Below are positions 52,650 through 62,961 of a stretch of DNA of 64,000 nucleotides, in pieces. The DNA is taken from positions 930,001 through 994,000 of the forward strand of contig NZ_JAINFL010000002.1 in assembly GCF_022458895.1 (NCBI RefSeq), read 5' to 3'. The stretch's first letter is position 1. The number at the start of each line of letters is the position of its first letter. The stretch comes from Roseihalotalea indica. GTDB lineage: Bacteria > Bacteroidota > Bacteroidia > Cytophagales > Cyclobacteriaceae. The notes below the pieces were generated by a model, which was not told where the DNA came from, ran no database searches, and saw only the letters and a program-made list of their open reading frames with translations. The position numbers were made by a program, and so were the translations under genes.

Positions 52650-54620
52650 TTACTCAACAGAAGCTAGAGAAGAGACTGATTGATTGGGCAGATTGATAAA
52701 AAAAGAGGTCCCCTCATTAACTGCAGACTGAACCTGTATCGTTCCTCTCATCTTTTTCACCGTTTCTTTCACCAAAAATAAACCCAGGCCAGAGCCTTCA
52801 AGATGGGTGCTTGCCCGATAGAACATATCAAAAATCCGGTCAAGATGTTCCGGGGCAATCCCTAACCCGTTGTCTTGCACTCGTAAAAGAGCCTGAGTTT
52901 CATTCACCTGAATCTCAATCTGTATGAATGGATTCGTTTGATAAGGATTATAATAACGAAGTGCATTAGAGAGAAGATTATTGAAAACTACTTCCAGGCG
53001 TTTAATGTCCCCTACAAAAGGAGTAGTTTGATGAATAGAAGTTCGTTTATCAATATCATTAAACTGAGGGTAGTGGGTATATAGCGAGTAAGTATCTTCT
53101 ATAAGTGTTCTGAAATCAATAGTCTGGGGTGTAATGTCTAGTTGTGCGTTGCGCGAATAGTCAAGGATCTCACGTACAAAACTGTCCAGCTTGTGAATAG
53201 AGCGCTCCTGCAAATCCAGATAATTGTCTATAGAGGGAGAGACATCTTCACTGCGTATCAGGTTAATAATTCCTAATAATGAGGTAAGCGGAGCGCGCAG
53301 GTCGTGAGAGGTGCGGTATACAAACACATCTAAATCTTGATTAAGCTTAATGAGGGCTTCGTTTTTCTCTTCAATCTGTTGGCTTTTTCGCTCTAATTGC
53401 GTATTGCTTCGTTCTAAAGCATTTGCGAGGCGTGAGAATCGGCGAGATAGCAAAGCAGATTGCGAAAAGAGAAAAAAGAATAACCCGAAAGGGGTCATGT
53501 AAAAAGTGTTGATAAAGTTATTGGCGTATAAAGAATCATTTACCACGGTAATAAATACGCACATAAAACCGGCTAAAAAAATAAGTATACCATCTAGCTT
53601 ATACCATCGAGCACGCAGTACGCAGTAAAGGCCAACGCTACAGATACCCACCGTAAAAACCTCAAAAGGAATAACCGTAAATGAGGACCAACGGGGCGAG
53701 AGTATGAGTACTTTGATACTAACCAGGCCAGTGACCACAGTGCTGATTGTAACCAATAGCCGGGGAATAACGTCAGGGTAAAGCTGGTAGGCGAAGGCAG
53801 CAAAAACGGGTACACATACATAGAAACTTAACAGTTCTAGTCTTATAACCCAGGCCCAGGACAGTAAGTCAGCAATCAGGTATAATTCGGTGCTAAGGGC
53901 GCGTATAACAATCAGTAGACAAAAGATGCTGAAATAAAGAGATGAGGCGAACTTGCGCCGATGAAAATATAGGATAAGATGGTATAGCGCCATGATGATA
54001 AAGCTGCCAATAAGAAAAAACGTAATGGCATAATCCCGTATCCAATGACGCATAATAATGCTGGAAGGTCCCAGTACAAATGTATCCCATAGCCCTCCCT
54101 TCCAGTAGTGATAGTTAGAAATGTGAATGACAATATCTAAAGAAGAGGAAGACGGAAGCGAAATAACCGCCGGATGGAAGCTGGCAGTTGCCTGGTCAGC
54201 CGAAGTGCCTACCTGACCGGCTTGGTACACCGAGGTTCCATTTACCCAGATATGCATGGCAGTAGCAGCCGTATTGACTCTTAACGATAGCGGAATAGAG
54301 TCAGCCGGAAGTTGTACTTGTAACCGGTATGAGGCATAACCGGTGCCTGGCAATGATCCTTGCGAATTGGTATGCTGTATCCAGGTACCAGGCACTTGTG
54401 TGAATGATGGGACAAATGTATCGGATTGAGAATGCTGAGGCGAAATGAGCTCCCCCCAGTAAAACTGCCACGCTCCGTCAAGTGACAAAGAACCATCTTT
54501 TTCCCACGCCCATTGCCGCAAATCTAACATCCCCTCTTCAATCTGCGGAGAACGCTGAGTTGCGCAACCTGCCAGCACCCCCAGGATCATCAGAGCACAT
54601 ATGCTAAATCCTTGGTGCAT
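52650..54620 (-). CDS. 7TM-DISM sensor histidine kinase
   Basis: The 656-residue kinase has a lipoprotein-like start (lipobox LAGC), an extracytoplasmic beta-sandwich sensing domain of the 7TMR-DISMED2/galactose-binding type (about 30-180; DGAWQFYWGEL), seven membrane helices (about 195-400), a short coiled coil, a HisKA domain with phospho-acceptor His439 in RTSHDLRAPL, and a HATPase_c domain (NNLLSNALRY, DNGLGI, GSGLGLFLVKE). It probably senses an external ligand such as a carbohydrate. No response regulator gene is adjacent. Confidence 0.9.
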   Translation of the reverse strand: MHQGFSICALMILGVLAGCATQRSPQIEEGMLDLRQWAWEKDGSLSLDGAWQFYWGELISPQHSQSDTFVPSFTQVPGTWIQHTNSQGSLPGTGYASYRLQVQLPADSIPLSLRVNTAATAMHIWVNGTSVYQAGQVGTSADQATASFHPAVISLPSSSSLDIVIHISNYHYWKGGLWDTFVLGPSSIIMRHWIRDYAITFFLIGSFIIMALYHLILYFHRRKFASSLYFSIFCLLIVIRALSTELYLIADLLSWAWVIRLELLSFYVCVPVFAAFAYQLYPDVIPRLLVTISTVVTGLVSIKVLILSPRWSSFTVIPFEVFTVGICSVGLYCVLRARWYKLDGILIFLAGFMCVFITVVNDSLYANNFINTFYMTPFGLFFFLFSQSALLSRRFSRLANALERSNTQLERKSQQIEEKNEALIKLNQDLDVFVYRTSHDLRAPLTSLLGIINLIRSEDVSPSIDNYLDLQERSIHKLDSFVREILDYSRNAQLDITPQTIDFRTLIEDTYSLYTHYPQFNDIDKRTSIHQTTPFVGDIKRLEVVFNNLLSNALRYYNPYQTNPFIQIEIQVNETQALLRVQDNGLGIAPEHLDRIFDMFYRASTHLEGSGLGLFLVKETVKKMRGTIQVQSAVNEGTSFFINLPNQSVSSLASVE

Positions 54621-54935
54621 AATTATGAGGTGTTAAGTGTTAACACATGAGGGTAACTACATAATCACTTTTTAGTCTTACTTGTTCAGTTTTTACTAAA
54701 CAGAAACGCTAATTATTTCTGATTTAATTTTTAGAGACTACTGTTTTGTCAAAAGCAAATTGACAGGCTATGAGAGAAACTAGTTGGTGGTAGGCAGGTG
54801 GCTGTAAGCATTCGCTCGAACCCATCGCGTTCTGACGACCTACCGCCTACCCATCCGGCAATTAATACTTAATGTAGCACTACCATGAAAACGGTTTAAT
54901 AAAGAAAAAAGTCTTATAAAGGGCTAAATCAAAAA
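54621..54935. other. intergenic region with an inverted-repeat element
   Basis: No gene is visible. A 63-bp inverted-repeat element (GGTAGGC at 54789-54795, GCCTACC at 54845-54851) is described separately. It resembles a second element on the other side of the aldehyde dehydrogenase gene. Confidence 0.4.
54789..54851. repeat. REP/MITE-like inverted-repeat element, copy A
   Basis: The ends GGTAGGC and GCCTACC are inverted copies. The left end, GGTAGGCAGGTGGCTGTA, is similar to the left end of copy B at 56362 (GGTAGGTCGGCGGCAGTA), with 14 of 18 bases matching by eye. The two copies flank the succinate-semialdehyde dehydrogenase gene. There is no transposase, so it is at most a non-autonomous or REP-like element. 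Confidence 0.45.
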
Positions 54936-56300
54936 TTAACCAACCCAAACCGTTTTCTGATTCACAAACTCGCGGATACCCAAATGTGATAGTTCACGCC
55001 CATAACCGGAAAGTTTTACTCCGCCAAAAGGAACTGCCGGATGTGAAGCCACCATCTTGTTGATGTATACCGCTCCGGATTCAATCCGCCGGACAAAATC
55101 TTTTCCTCGTTCAATATCCTGCGTCCAGACACAACCTCCCAGGCCATATCGTGAGTCGTTGGCTAGTTGAGCGGCTTCGTCGTCGCTATTTACCACAAAA
55201 AGAGAGGCTACCGGACCAAACATTTCTTCATCATAAGCGGGCATACCAGGAGATATATTGGATAGCACCGTAGCATTGAAAAACGCCCCATCCCGATCGG
55301 GACGATCGCCTCCCAGCAATACTTCAGCCCCTTTTTCTACCGATTTTTTCACCTGATCTAACAAGCTGTCTGCCAAGTCTGCGCGTGCCATCGGGCCATA
55401 GTCAACTCCAGCTTCATTGGGGTCACCCTGCTTGAGATCTCTCATTTTTTGCACAAAAAGCTCAATAAACTCATCGGCTACCGACTTGTGGATGATAAAG
55501 CGTTTGGCCGCAATACAGCTTTGCCCGCAGTTAATCATACGGGCTTTTACGCCTACCTCTGCGGCCTTGGCCACGTCGGCGTCAGCCAGCACAATGAAAG
55601 GGTCACTTCCGCCCAGCTCCAATACTGTTTTTTTAATTTGCTCCCCGGCTTTCTGGGCCACTTTGCTTCCGGCTCCTTCACTGCCGGTAAGCGTGGCTGC
55701 TTTAATGCGTCGGTCTTCCAGTAATGTATCTACTTTTTTGCTGGGAATGAGCAGCGATTGAAAAACGCCGTGCGGAAAACCGGCTTCCTGAAAAACTTCT
55801 TCCAGTGCCATAGCGCATTGAGGTACGTTAGAAGCATGCTTCAGAATGCCTACATTGCCGGCCATAATATTGGGAGCGGCAAAACGGATAACCTGCCAGA
55901 ATGGGAAATTCCAGGGCATAATGGCCAGTACTGGCCCAATAGGGTCATACGCAATATAGGCCTCGCCTTCCGGGGCTTTTAGGGGTTCATCTGCCAGAAA
56001 CTTCTCAGAATGTTCGGCGTAATAATCGCAGGCTAGCGCGCATTTTTCTACTTCGGCAATAGCCTCACTTTTGGTTTTTCCCATTTCGTCGGTCATTAAC
56101 TGACCGTAGTGCTCTTTGCGCTGGCGAAGCTGGCGACCAGCCGCATACATGCGCTCAGACTTTTCAGCAAAGGTCATTTCCTTCCAGCACTCATAGGTAT
56201 CTTCAGCTTGGGTAAGCACTTTTTCAATATCCTGATCAGTGTGTTCTTCAAACTCTTGAATGACTTCGTTGGTGAGTGGGTTAATACTTTGGATAGGCAT
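54936..56300 (-). CDS. NAD(P)-dependent succinate-semialdehyde dehydrogenase-like aldehyde dehydrogenase
   Basis: The 454-residue enzyme is an aldehyde dehydrogenase of the SSADH/GabD type. The general-base Glu lies in LELGGSDPF, the catalytic Cys in INCGQSCIAAKR, and the cofactor loop has TGSEGAGSKVA. It oxidises an aldehyde, probably succinate semialdehyde, to the acid. The substrate is inferred from family resemblance. The length of 454 fits the short SSADH group. It is a single-gene unit flanked on both sides by related inverted-repeat elements. Confidence 0.9.
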   Translation of the reverse strand: MPIQSINPLTNEVIQEFEEHTDQDIEKVLTQAEDTYECWKEMTFAEKSERMYAAGRQLRQRKEHYGQLMTDEMGKTKSEAIAEVEKCALACDYYAEHSEKFLADEPLKAPEGEAYIAYDPIGPVLAIMPWNFPFWQVIRFAAPNIMAGNVGILKHASNVPQCAMALEEVFQEAGFPHGVFQSLLIPSKKVDTLLEDRRIKAATLTGSEGAGSKVAQKAGEQIKKTVLELGGSDPFIVLADADVAKAAEVGVKARMINCGQSCIAAKRFIIHKSVADEFIELFVQKMRDLKQGDPNEAGVDYGPMARADLADSLLDQVKKSVEKGAEVLLGGDRPDRDGAFFNATVLSNISPGMPAYDEEMFGPVASLFVVNSDDEAAQLANDSRYGLGGCVWTQDIERGKDFVRRIESGAVYINKMVASHPAVPFGGVKLSGYGRELSHLGIREFVNQKTVWVG

Positions 56301-56361
56301 AGGTAAAAAAGTTATCTTTGACGAAAATATTTGTAAAAAGCAGTCTTCTTCTGATTGGTTT

Positions 56362-56489
56362 GGTAGGTCGGCGGCAGTATGGATGCAGTAATGAGATGAG
56401 TTACAAGCTAAAGGTTTTGATAAGGGAAACTTTAAGTCTTATTATCATTATACAACACTACTGCCAACGGTCTCCGGCCGACTGCCTAC
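56362..56489. repeat. REP/MITE-like inverted-repeat element, copy B
   Basis: The left end GGTAGGTCGGCGGCAGTA (56362-56379) is inverted at the right end, where TACTGCC and then GGCCGACTGCCTAC occur (to 56489). It is about 128 bp long, so longer than copy A, and lies between the aldehyde dehydrogenase gene and hemE. It has no coding content that I can support. Confidence 0.45.
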
Positions 56490-56556
56490 AGCTTCCTTCT
56501 ACTAAAGGAAAAGCTATTTACAAGCATAAAGGTTTATATATATTGAAAGTTATCGT

Positions 56557-57603
56557 ATGAAATATCCCCCTCTGAAAAACGATTTATTGCTCAGGACAAT
56601 TCGTGGCGAAAAAACCGAACGTACTCCAGTATGGCTTATGCGACAGGCTGGACGTATCTTACCGGAATACCGGGCCGTACGGGCGAAGCTAAGTGGTTTT
56701 GTAGAACTAGTGAAAACTCCCGAACGGGCTGCCGAAGTAACTATTCAGCCAGTTGATATTTTGGGCGTAGATGCTGCTATTATTTTTTCTGATATTCTGG
56801 TTATCCCCGAGGCCATGGGGTTGCCGTATGAGATGGTAGAAAGTCGTGGACCGGTATTTCCGCGCACCGTGCGCAGCGAAGCAGACATTCGCCGCCTCAA
56901 AGTAGCCGATATTTCTGATGACCTCGCCTACACTCCTGAGGCAATTAAAGTGACCAAAAAAGCACTGGATGGCCGGGTGCCCCTCATTGGGTTTGCCGGA
57001 GCGCCGTGGACCATTTTTGCCTATATGATAGAAGGCTCAGGCAGCAAAACCTTTTCCAAAGCCCGGGCCATGCTATACACCGAACCGGCATTATCTGATA
57101 AGCTACTGCAAATGATTACCGATAGCACCATCCGTTATCTGAAAGCACAGATTGCCGCCGGAGCCGATGTGGTGCAGGTCTTCGATTCCTGGGCAGGTAT
57201 TTTGCCACCCGCTCATTTCGAACGGTTTTCTCTTTCCTACATCCGGCAAATTTGCGAGGCTATTACAGAAGTGCCAATAACAGTTTTTGCCAAGGGAGCC
57301 TATGCTAACCTGGCGCACATTGGACAACTGAGCTGTGCTACGGTAGGCATAGATTGGAACACCGACATTCAGCACGCCCGCACCATCCTGAGCCCTGATA
57401 AAATTTTGCAAGGTAACCTAGACCCCGCTGCTCTTTACGCCGATTTTGACCACATTAAAAAAGCTACCTGGCAGATGTTAGATGCTTTTGGCCCATATCA
57501 GCACATTGCCAATCTAGGACATGGGGTATACCCCGACATTTCTGCAGATCATGTACAATGTTTTATTGACACAGTGAAAGAGTATAGTTCGCAGATGCGA
57601 TAG
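56557..57603 (+). CDS. hemE: uroporphyrinogen decarboxylase
   Basis: The 348-residue enzyme converts uroporphyrinogen III to coproporphyrinogen III in heme synthesis. The substrate-binding motif [16 protein letters not shown] is intact, as are [23 protein letters not shown] and NLGHGVYPD. The length is normal. The ATG at 56557 is directly before the conserved start. Other heme genes are not in the window. Confidence 0.97.
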   Translation: MKYPPLKNDLLLRTIRGEKTERTPVWLMRQAGRILPEYRAVRAKLSGFVELVKTPERAAEVTIQPVDILGVDAAIIFSDILVIPEAMGLPYEMVESRGPVFPRTVRSEADIRRLKVADISDDLAYTPEAIKVTKKALDGRVPLIGFAGAPWTIFAYMIEGSGSKTFSKARAMLYTEPALSDKLLQMITDSTIRYLKAQIAAGADVVQVFDSWAGILPPAHFERFSLSYIRQICEAITEVPITVFAKGAYANLAHIGQLSCATVGIDWNTDIQHARTILSPDKILQGNLDPAALYADFDHIKKATWQMLDAFGPYQHIANLGHGVYPDISADHVQCFIDTVKEYSSQMR

Positions 57604-57958
57604 CTTTTTAAGGGAAAAATCTTATTATCAAAATCAGACTCGCTGCTTTATAGAATCAGTGCTAGAGGAAGACTGCATGATGCTAAAAAAACTAAACTAA
57701 ACCTTCTTTTTCTTGGATGATGAACCGTAAAATGTAAATTTTTACGCAAACCTTACATGTCAATTCAAGAAAAAATTTAACTTTGTTAAGTAATAAAAGT
57801 TATTGAGCCTACTTACCATATAACTAGCATACCTTAAGAAACGAATAAAAATACTGCCTATTCGTTCAATATTTTTCAACTTACTAGGCTCTTATATATT
57901 AGAAATAGAATAATTCTGGTATTTTTTTTACGGGCGAGGGCTCTTTTTCAGCAAAAAA
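57604..57958. other. intergenic region between hemE and the SusC operon
   Basis: The region is AT-rich, with no gene and no clear terminator for hemE. It leads into the promoter of the SusC gene at 57959. Confidence 0.4.
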
Positions 57959-57989
57959 TTGCTTTTAGAAAGTCTAAAAATTACATTTG
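57959..57989 (+). promoter_or_regulatory. Bacteroidota-type promoter of the SusC/SusD operon
   Basis: TTG at 57959-57961, a 20-bp spacer and TACATTTG at 57982-57989 match the consensus. Transcription would start near 57996, leaving a leader of about 155 nt before the ATG at 58152, long enough for post-transcriptional control. Confidence 0.6.
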
Positions 57990-58151
57990 TAGGTCATGAG
58001 CAATACAATTGCAAAGATTTATGTGGCGAATGGTCCTCTCCGGTTTTGCTTATCCCTTTAGTAACTGGTGATTTTTGTTTGTCCCTTCTCAGGCTCAAAG
58101 TCAGAGAAGATCTGATGTGTATATAATTTTTTTTAATCAATAAAGTCAACT

Positions 58152-61100
58152 ATGAAAAATGCTACACACAATGGGTCGCCTGCCGGGCGATGGAGACTGA
58201 GGAGGTGTATCTTCAGTGGATTTTTCTTTTTAATGCTTTCTACAGCCGGCTGGGCGCAGCAGCGCACAGTGTCCGGTACTGTATCTGATGTTGAATCGGG
58301 TGAAGCTCTGCCAGGAGTGAATGTCATTCTGAAAGGAACAACCGAAGGAACTGTAACGGATGTTCAGGGAAGTTATCAATTAAGTGTACCTGCCGATGGG
58401 GGCACATTAGTATTCTCTTTTATAGGCCTTACATCTAAAGAAGTAGAAATCGGTAACCAGTCTACCATAGACGTTACGATGGAAGAAGATGCCCAGCAAC
58501 TTAACGAAGTTGTGGTAACCGCCCTGGGTATTGAACGGGATGAAAAAGCGTTAGGCTATGCCGTACAGGAAATTGACGGTGAGTCGGTGAGCCGGACCAA
58601 AGAAACCAACGTGATCAACTCTCTTTCCGGGAAAATTGCCGGTGTGCAAGTGCGCTCATCCAATACACTGGGTGGTTCGGCCAACATCAACATTCGCGGA
58701 ACATCCACTATTGCGGGTAATAACCAACCACTTTTCGTGGTAGACGGGGTGCCCATCGATAACTCTAACTATAACTCTGACGATCAGCAACGAGGTGCCG
58801 GTGGATTTGACTTAGGTAACCCGGCGGCGGATATTAACCCGCAGGATATTGAGTCTATTTCTGTACTGAAAGGTGGTTCGGCAGCTGCGCTGTACGGATC
58901 GCGTGCCCTAAATGGCGTAATTCTGATTACTACTAAAAAAGGAAGCAAGCGCCAGGGCATTGGAGTGTCTATTAACTCTGCCGTGACCTTAAGCCAGGTA
59001 AATAAAAACACATTACCGCAACACCAGAAAGAATACGGTGCCGGTTATGGAAGCTATTTTGAAGAAGCTGATTTAGACGGTGATGGAGTAATGGAAGAAA
59101 TTGTGCCTACCTATGATGATGCCTCTTGGGGGTATCGTTTTGACCCGAACCGTCAGGTGGTTCATTGGGATGCACTAGATCCGAATGCGCCTAACTACGG
59201 AGAAACCCGCCCCTGGGTAGCTGGTGAGCATGGTATTGAAGATTTCTTTGAAACCGGAGTAAGCTGGGTTAATAACGTTGCCCTTACTGGAGGTACCGAA
59301 ACATCCTCATTCCGGCTTTCTTATACCAATGAAAACTCTACTGGAGTTGTCCCTAACTCAGAAATAGACAAGAATGCTTTGTCTTTCAATGGTTCATTAG
59401 ACCTCTCTGATAAATTTACCGCCCGGGCTTCGGCCAACTATATCAACCAGGATGTACTGGGACGATATGGTACGGGTTATGACGGAAGCAATGTAATGCA
59501 ATCATTCGGGCAGTGGTTTCAAACCAACGTAGATGTTGCCCGGCTGCGTAATTATAAAAATGAGGTTGGTGAGCAGCGCGGATGGAACTATCGTAATTAT
59601 GACGATTTGAACCTTTATTACTTTGATAACCCGTATTGGGTACGTTACGAAAACTACGAGAACGACACGCGGGATCGTTTATTCGGAAATGTTCAGTTAG
59701 AATATCAATTGGCCGAAGGTCTTAAAGTAACCGGACGTTCTTCGGTAGATTTTTATGATTTCATTGTAGAAGAACGAATTGCTTTAGGAAGTGCTGTTAC
59801 CAATGAGTCAGACTATACCAAAAACGTACGCACGTTCAAAGAAAGAAACGATGACCTGTTTCTTACCTACAATAAAGACTTCGGCGGAAGATTCTCTCTA
59901 TACGCTTTGGTTGGAGCTAACCGTCGAAATACTACTACGGAAGAATCAGAAATATCTACTTTCCGCGGATTGGTAAACCCAGGCGTATATTCAGTAAGCA
60001 ACTCGGTATCACCGGAAATTGAATTTGAGGATGATTACTCGGAAAAAGTACAGCGCAGTGTATATGCCAACGTTAACTTAGGATACGCAGGTATTATCTT
60101 CCTGGATTTAACCGCTCGTAACGACTGGTCTTCTACCTTACCTAAAGGTAAAAACAGCTATTTCTATCCTTCGGCTTCGGCTAGCTTTGTCTTTACTGAA
60201 CTGGCTCCTCTTCAAAATTCCAGCATACTGTCATTTGGTAAGCTGAGAGTGAACTATGCGGAAGTAGGTAACGACACCGATCCATATAATACACGTAAGT
60301 ACTTTGAAGCAGAAAACAGCTTTGGCTCTAGCCCAATCTATCGCGAACCCCGCACGCTGGCGAATCCTGACTTGCGGTCAGAAACCAAGCGTAGCATGGA
60401 GGTTGGTACCGAGTTAATGTTCTTTAGCCGAAGAGTAGGTTTGGATATTACGCTTTATAAAGAGAATACGTTTGATCAAATCATTGATATTCCTACTTCT
60501 CGGGCTACCGGTTATGACTTCCAGTACATTAATGCCGGAAACATTGAGAACAAAGGTATTGAACTGGCTTTGAATGCAACTCCGGTTGAAGGAGACTTCA
60601 CCTGGAATGTGAGCTTCAACTGGGCAAAAAATCAGAATGAGGTAGTGGAACTTACGGATGATCTGGATAATTACCAGCTCGGATCAAACTTCTTTGCCTC
60701 CATCAATGCTACGGAAGGCGAAGCGTTCGGAACCATCCGAGGAACGAATTTCGTGTATAACGATAACGGTGAGCGGATCATCGGAGAAGATGGTTTCTAT
60801 CTGGTTTCTGAAAATGAAGAAGTAATTGGTAATGCCACCCCTAACTGGAATGCCGGTTTGTTCAATTCATTCACCTATAAAGGATTCACTTTAAGTGGGC
60901 TGATTGATATGCAACAGGGCGGTGACATATTCTCGCTTAATACAGCTTTTGGTAGAGCAACGGGACTGTATGAAGAAACTGCCGGACTGAACGATAAAGG
61001 AAACCCTAAGCGTGACCTGGTAGCCGATGGCGGTGGTATTCGTTTTGATGGTGTGCTGGAAGACGGAACGCCGAACGACATCTACATAGAAGCTAATACC

Positions 61101-61394
61101 TGGGGTACTGCTTATAATTATAATAACTTACCCGCAGCATTATACGTTTTTGATGCTTCGTATGTAAAGTTACGCGAGCTTTCGTTGAGCTATACATTCC
61201 CTCAAAGCCTTTTGGGCGATGTGATCCAAAACCTTCAGATCTCAGCTATTGGTCGTAACCTGGCTATTCTGTATAGCAACGTTACTCACTTTGATCCTGA
61301 AGTATCTCGTAGCTCGGGCAATGTACAAGGATATGAGTCTGGTACCTATCCTACACCTCGCTCTTACGGATTTAATGTTCAATTCAACTTCTAA
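58152..61394 (+). CDS. SusC/RagA-family TonB-dependent outer-membrane transporter
   Basis: The 1080-residue protein has a signal peptide cleaved after GWA (about residue 35), a carboxypeptidase regulatory-like beta domain (about 38-115), a TonB-dependent plug (about 120-260, with INIRGTSTIAGNN and LFVVDGVPID), and a 22-strand barrel ending in aromatic NVQFNF. It imports an oligosaccharide or peptide across the outer membrane using TonB energy, with the SusD-like lipoprotein encoded 12 bp downstream as its lid. The substrate cannot be inferred, because no glycoside hydrolase or peptidase gene is adjacent. Confidence 0.96.
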   Translation: MKNATHNGSPAGRWRLRRCIFSGFFFLMLSTAGWAQQRTVSGTVSDVESGEALPGVNVILKGTTEGTVTDVQGSYQLSVPADGGTLVFSFIGLTSKEVEIGNQSTIDVTMEEDAQQLNEVVVTALGIERDEKALGYAVQEIDGESVSRTKETNVINSLSGKIAGVQVRSSNTLGGSANINIRGTSTIAGNNQPLFVVDGVPIDNSNYNSDDQQRGAGGFDLGNPAADINPQDIESISVLKGGSAAALYGSRALNGVILITTKKGSKRQGIGVSINSAVTLSQVNKNTLPQHQKEYGAGYGSYFEEADLDGDGVMEEIVPTYDDASWGYRFDPNRQVVHWDALDPNAPNYGETRPWVAGEHGIEDFFETGVSWVNNVALTGGTETSSFRLSYTNENSTGVVPNSEIDKNALSFNGSLDLSDKFTARASANYINQDVLGRYGTGYDGSNVMQSFGQWFQTNVDVARLRNYKNEVGEQRGWNYRNYDDLNLYYFDNPYWVRYENYENDTRDRLFGNVQLEYQLAEGLKVTGRSSVDFYDFIVEERIALGSAVTNESDYTKNVRTFKERNDDLFLTYNKDFGGRFSLYALVGANRRNTTTEESEISTFRGLVNPGVYSVSNSVSPEIEFEDDYSEKVQRSVYANVNLGYAGIIFLDLTARNDWSSTLPKGKNSYFYPSASASFVFTELAPLQNSSILSFGKLRVNYAEVGNDTDPYNTRKYFEAENSFGSSPIYREPRTLANPDLRSETKRSMEVGTELMFFSRRVGLDITLYKENTFDQIIDIPTSRATGYDFQYINAGNIENKGIELALNATPVEGDFTWNVSFNWAKNQNEVVELTDDLDNYQLGSNFFASINATEGEAFGTIRGTNFVYNDNGERIIGEDGFYLVSENEEVIGNATPNWNAGLFNSFTYKGFTLSGLIDMQQGGDIFSLNTAFGRATGLYEETAGLNDKGNPKRDLVADGGGIRFDGVLEDGTPNDIYIEANTWGTAYNYNNLPAALYVFDASYVKLRELSLSYTFPQSLLGDVIQNLQISAIGRNLAILYSNVTHFDPEVSRSSGNVQGYESGTYPTPRSYGFNVQFNF

Positions 61395-61406
61395 TCAACG
61401 AAAAGG

Positions 61407-62882
61407 ATGAAATTATTTAATAATAAAATATGGATGATGCTCTTCGCCGGGCTGATTGTGCTGGCTAGCTGCGAAGATCTGGAGGACGTACGGGAAGATC
61501 CTAAAAGGCCCGGTTCGGCAAATCCGGATTACCTATTCTCTTATGCTGAAATAGAGCTGGCTGACTATTTGGCTACGTCTAGCGTAAATACTAACGTAGG
61601 ACGGCTACTGGCGCAGTACTGGTCACAAACGACTTATACTACTGAAAGCCGCTATGGATTGGAAGATCGAGAGCTGGCCGATGCTCTGTGGGAAAACCAC
61701 TACCGAGACGTGCTAAATAACCTTAACTCAGCCAAAGGATTATTACCCGAGTTTGAGACTAATGAGGCAGTATTGAATAACAAACTGGCTATGGTTACTA
61801 TATTGGAAGTATACTCTTACCAGATGCTGATAGATACCTTTGGTGATGTGCCTTTTACTGAAGCACTCGCAGGAGCAGAGGGTCGCTCTCCGGCTTATGA
61901 TGATGCTCAGACAGTGTATGGTAGTCTGATTGAGATGTTGAACAGCGCCATTGCTCAGATGGACCCAGCGGCTGATGGTTTTGCAGGTGCAGACCTGATC
62001 TATGATGGAGATGTAGCATCTTGGTTAAAGTTTGCCAATGCGCTGAAAATAAAGTTAGCCATGCGGGTAGCCGATGTTCCCAGTTTTAATTCACAAACAT
62101 TAGTAGAAGAGGCCTATGCAAATGCCATTTTGACAAATGCTGATAACGCGACTCTAGAATATGTAGGCGGTAGTTATCCTAATCCGGTATATGAAGATAT
62201 TGTCATTTCCGGTCGTAGTGATTATGTGCTTAGCAATACCATTGTGGATCAAATGAATATGCTGGAAGATCCACGTAGATCATATTACATGACTACCAAC
62301 GATGATGGAGAATACGTAGGGCTTACCTACGGCCTGGAGTCTGGTATTGGTGGCGATTTGGGCCCTTATGCTCAACTGCCTGCCTTGGTGCTGGATGAAA
62401 CCTATCAATCAGTATTGCTAGATGCCGCAGAGGTGAACTTCTTCCTGGCAGAAGCTGCTGAACGTGGATGGAATGTTGGTGGTAACACTGAAACCTATTA
62501 TAACAATGCTATCACGGCTTCTATTGCTTATTGGGGCACGGCCAGTGAAGCAGATCCTGCAACCATTACAGCAGAGACAGCAGCGTATTTGGCTATGCCA
62601 GAGGTAGCATTGGCTACGGCTGAAGGAGGAAATGTGATGAACGCTATTGCCCTTCAGAAATGGATTGCCTTATATAACCAGGGAATGGAAGGATGGATTG
62701 AATGGAAACGTTTGGACTATCCTCAGCTAAATGCGCCCGTGAAATTAAGCCAGGAAGATATTCCGGTACGGCTTCGCTATCCAGTGCAGGAGCGAAGTGT
62801 AAATAACGCTAATCGCGAAGCTGCTGCCTCTCGAATAGGAGGAGACGATATTGCAACTCAGGTGTTCTGGGATGTGCAGTAA
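61407..62882 (+). CDS. SusD/RagB-family outer-membrane lipoprotein
   Basis: The 491-residue product has a signal with lipobox VLASC (Cys22) and SusD-like helical TPR content (SYQMLIDTFGDVPFTEAL, FFLAEAAERGW, IALQKWIALYNQGMEGWIEWKR). It lies on the cell surface and binds the ligand for the SusC partner encoded 12 bp upstream. The sequence type is close to the SusD-like_2 group. It is followed by a strong terminator. Confidence 0.95.
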   Translation: MKLFNNKIWMMLFAGLIVLASCEDLEDVREDPKRPGSANPDYLFSYAEIELADYLATSSVNTNVGRLLAQYWSQTTYTTESRYGLEDRELADALWENHYRDVLNNLNSAKGLLPEFETNEAVLNNKLAMVTILEVYSYQMLIDTFGDVPFTEALAGAEGRSPAYDDAQTVYGSLIEMLNSAIAQMDPAADGFAGADLIYDGDVASWLKFANALKIKLAMRVADVPSFNSQTLVEEAYANAILTNADNATLEYVGGSYPNPVYEDIVISGRSDYVLSNTIVDQMNMLEDPRRSYYMTTNDDGEYVGLTYGLESGIGGDLGPYAQLPALVLDETYQSVLLDAAEVNFFLAEAAERGWNVGGNTETYYNNAITASIAYWGTASEADPATITAETAAYLAMPEVALATAEGGNVMNAIALQKWIALYNQGMEGWIEWKRLDYPQLNAPVKLSQEDIPVRLRYPVQERSVNNANREAAASRIGGDDIATQVFWDVQ

Positions 62883-62934
62883 TTAAAAGTTACTAAGTTT
62901 TGAAAAGGCTGGCATTAAAGTCAGCTTTCAGAAG

Positions 62935-62961
62935 TGCCGGGTTTATCAGCCCGGCATTTTT
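62935..62961 (+). terminator. terminator of the SusC/SusD operon
   Basis: TGCCGGG and CCCGGCA form a perfect 7-bp stem with an 8-nt loop followed by five T. It lies 52 bp after the SusD stop. Confidence 0.88.

Noticed and set aside
56318..56560. 80-codon ORF between the aldehyde dehydrogenase gene and hemE
   Set aside because: It covers an inverted-repeat element, has no family resemblance and overlaps the hemE start.
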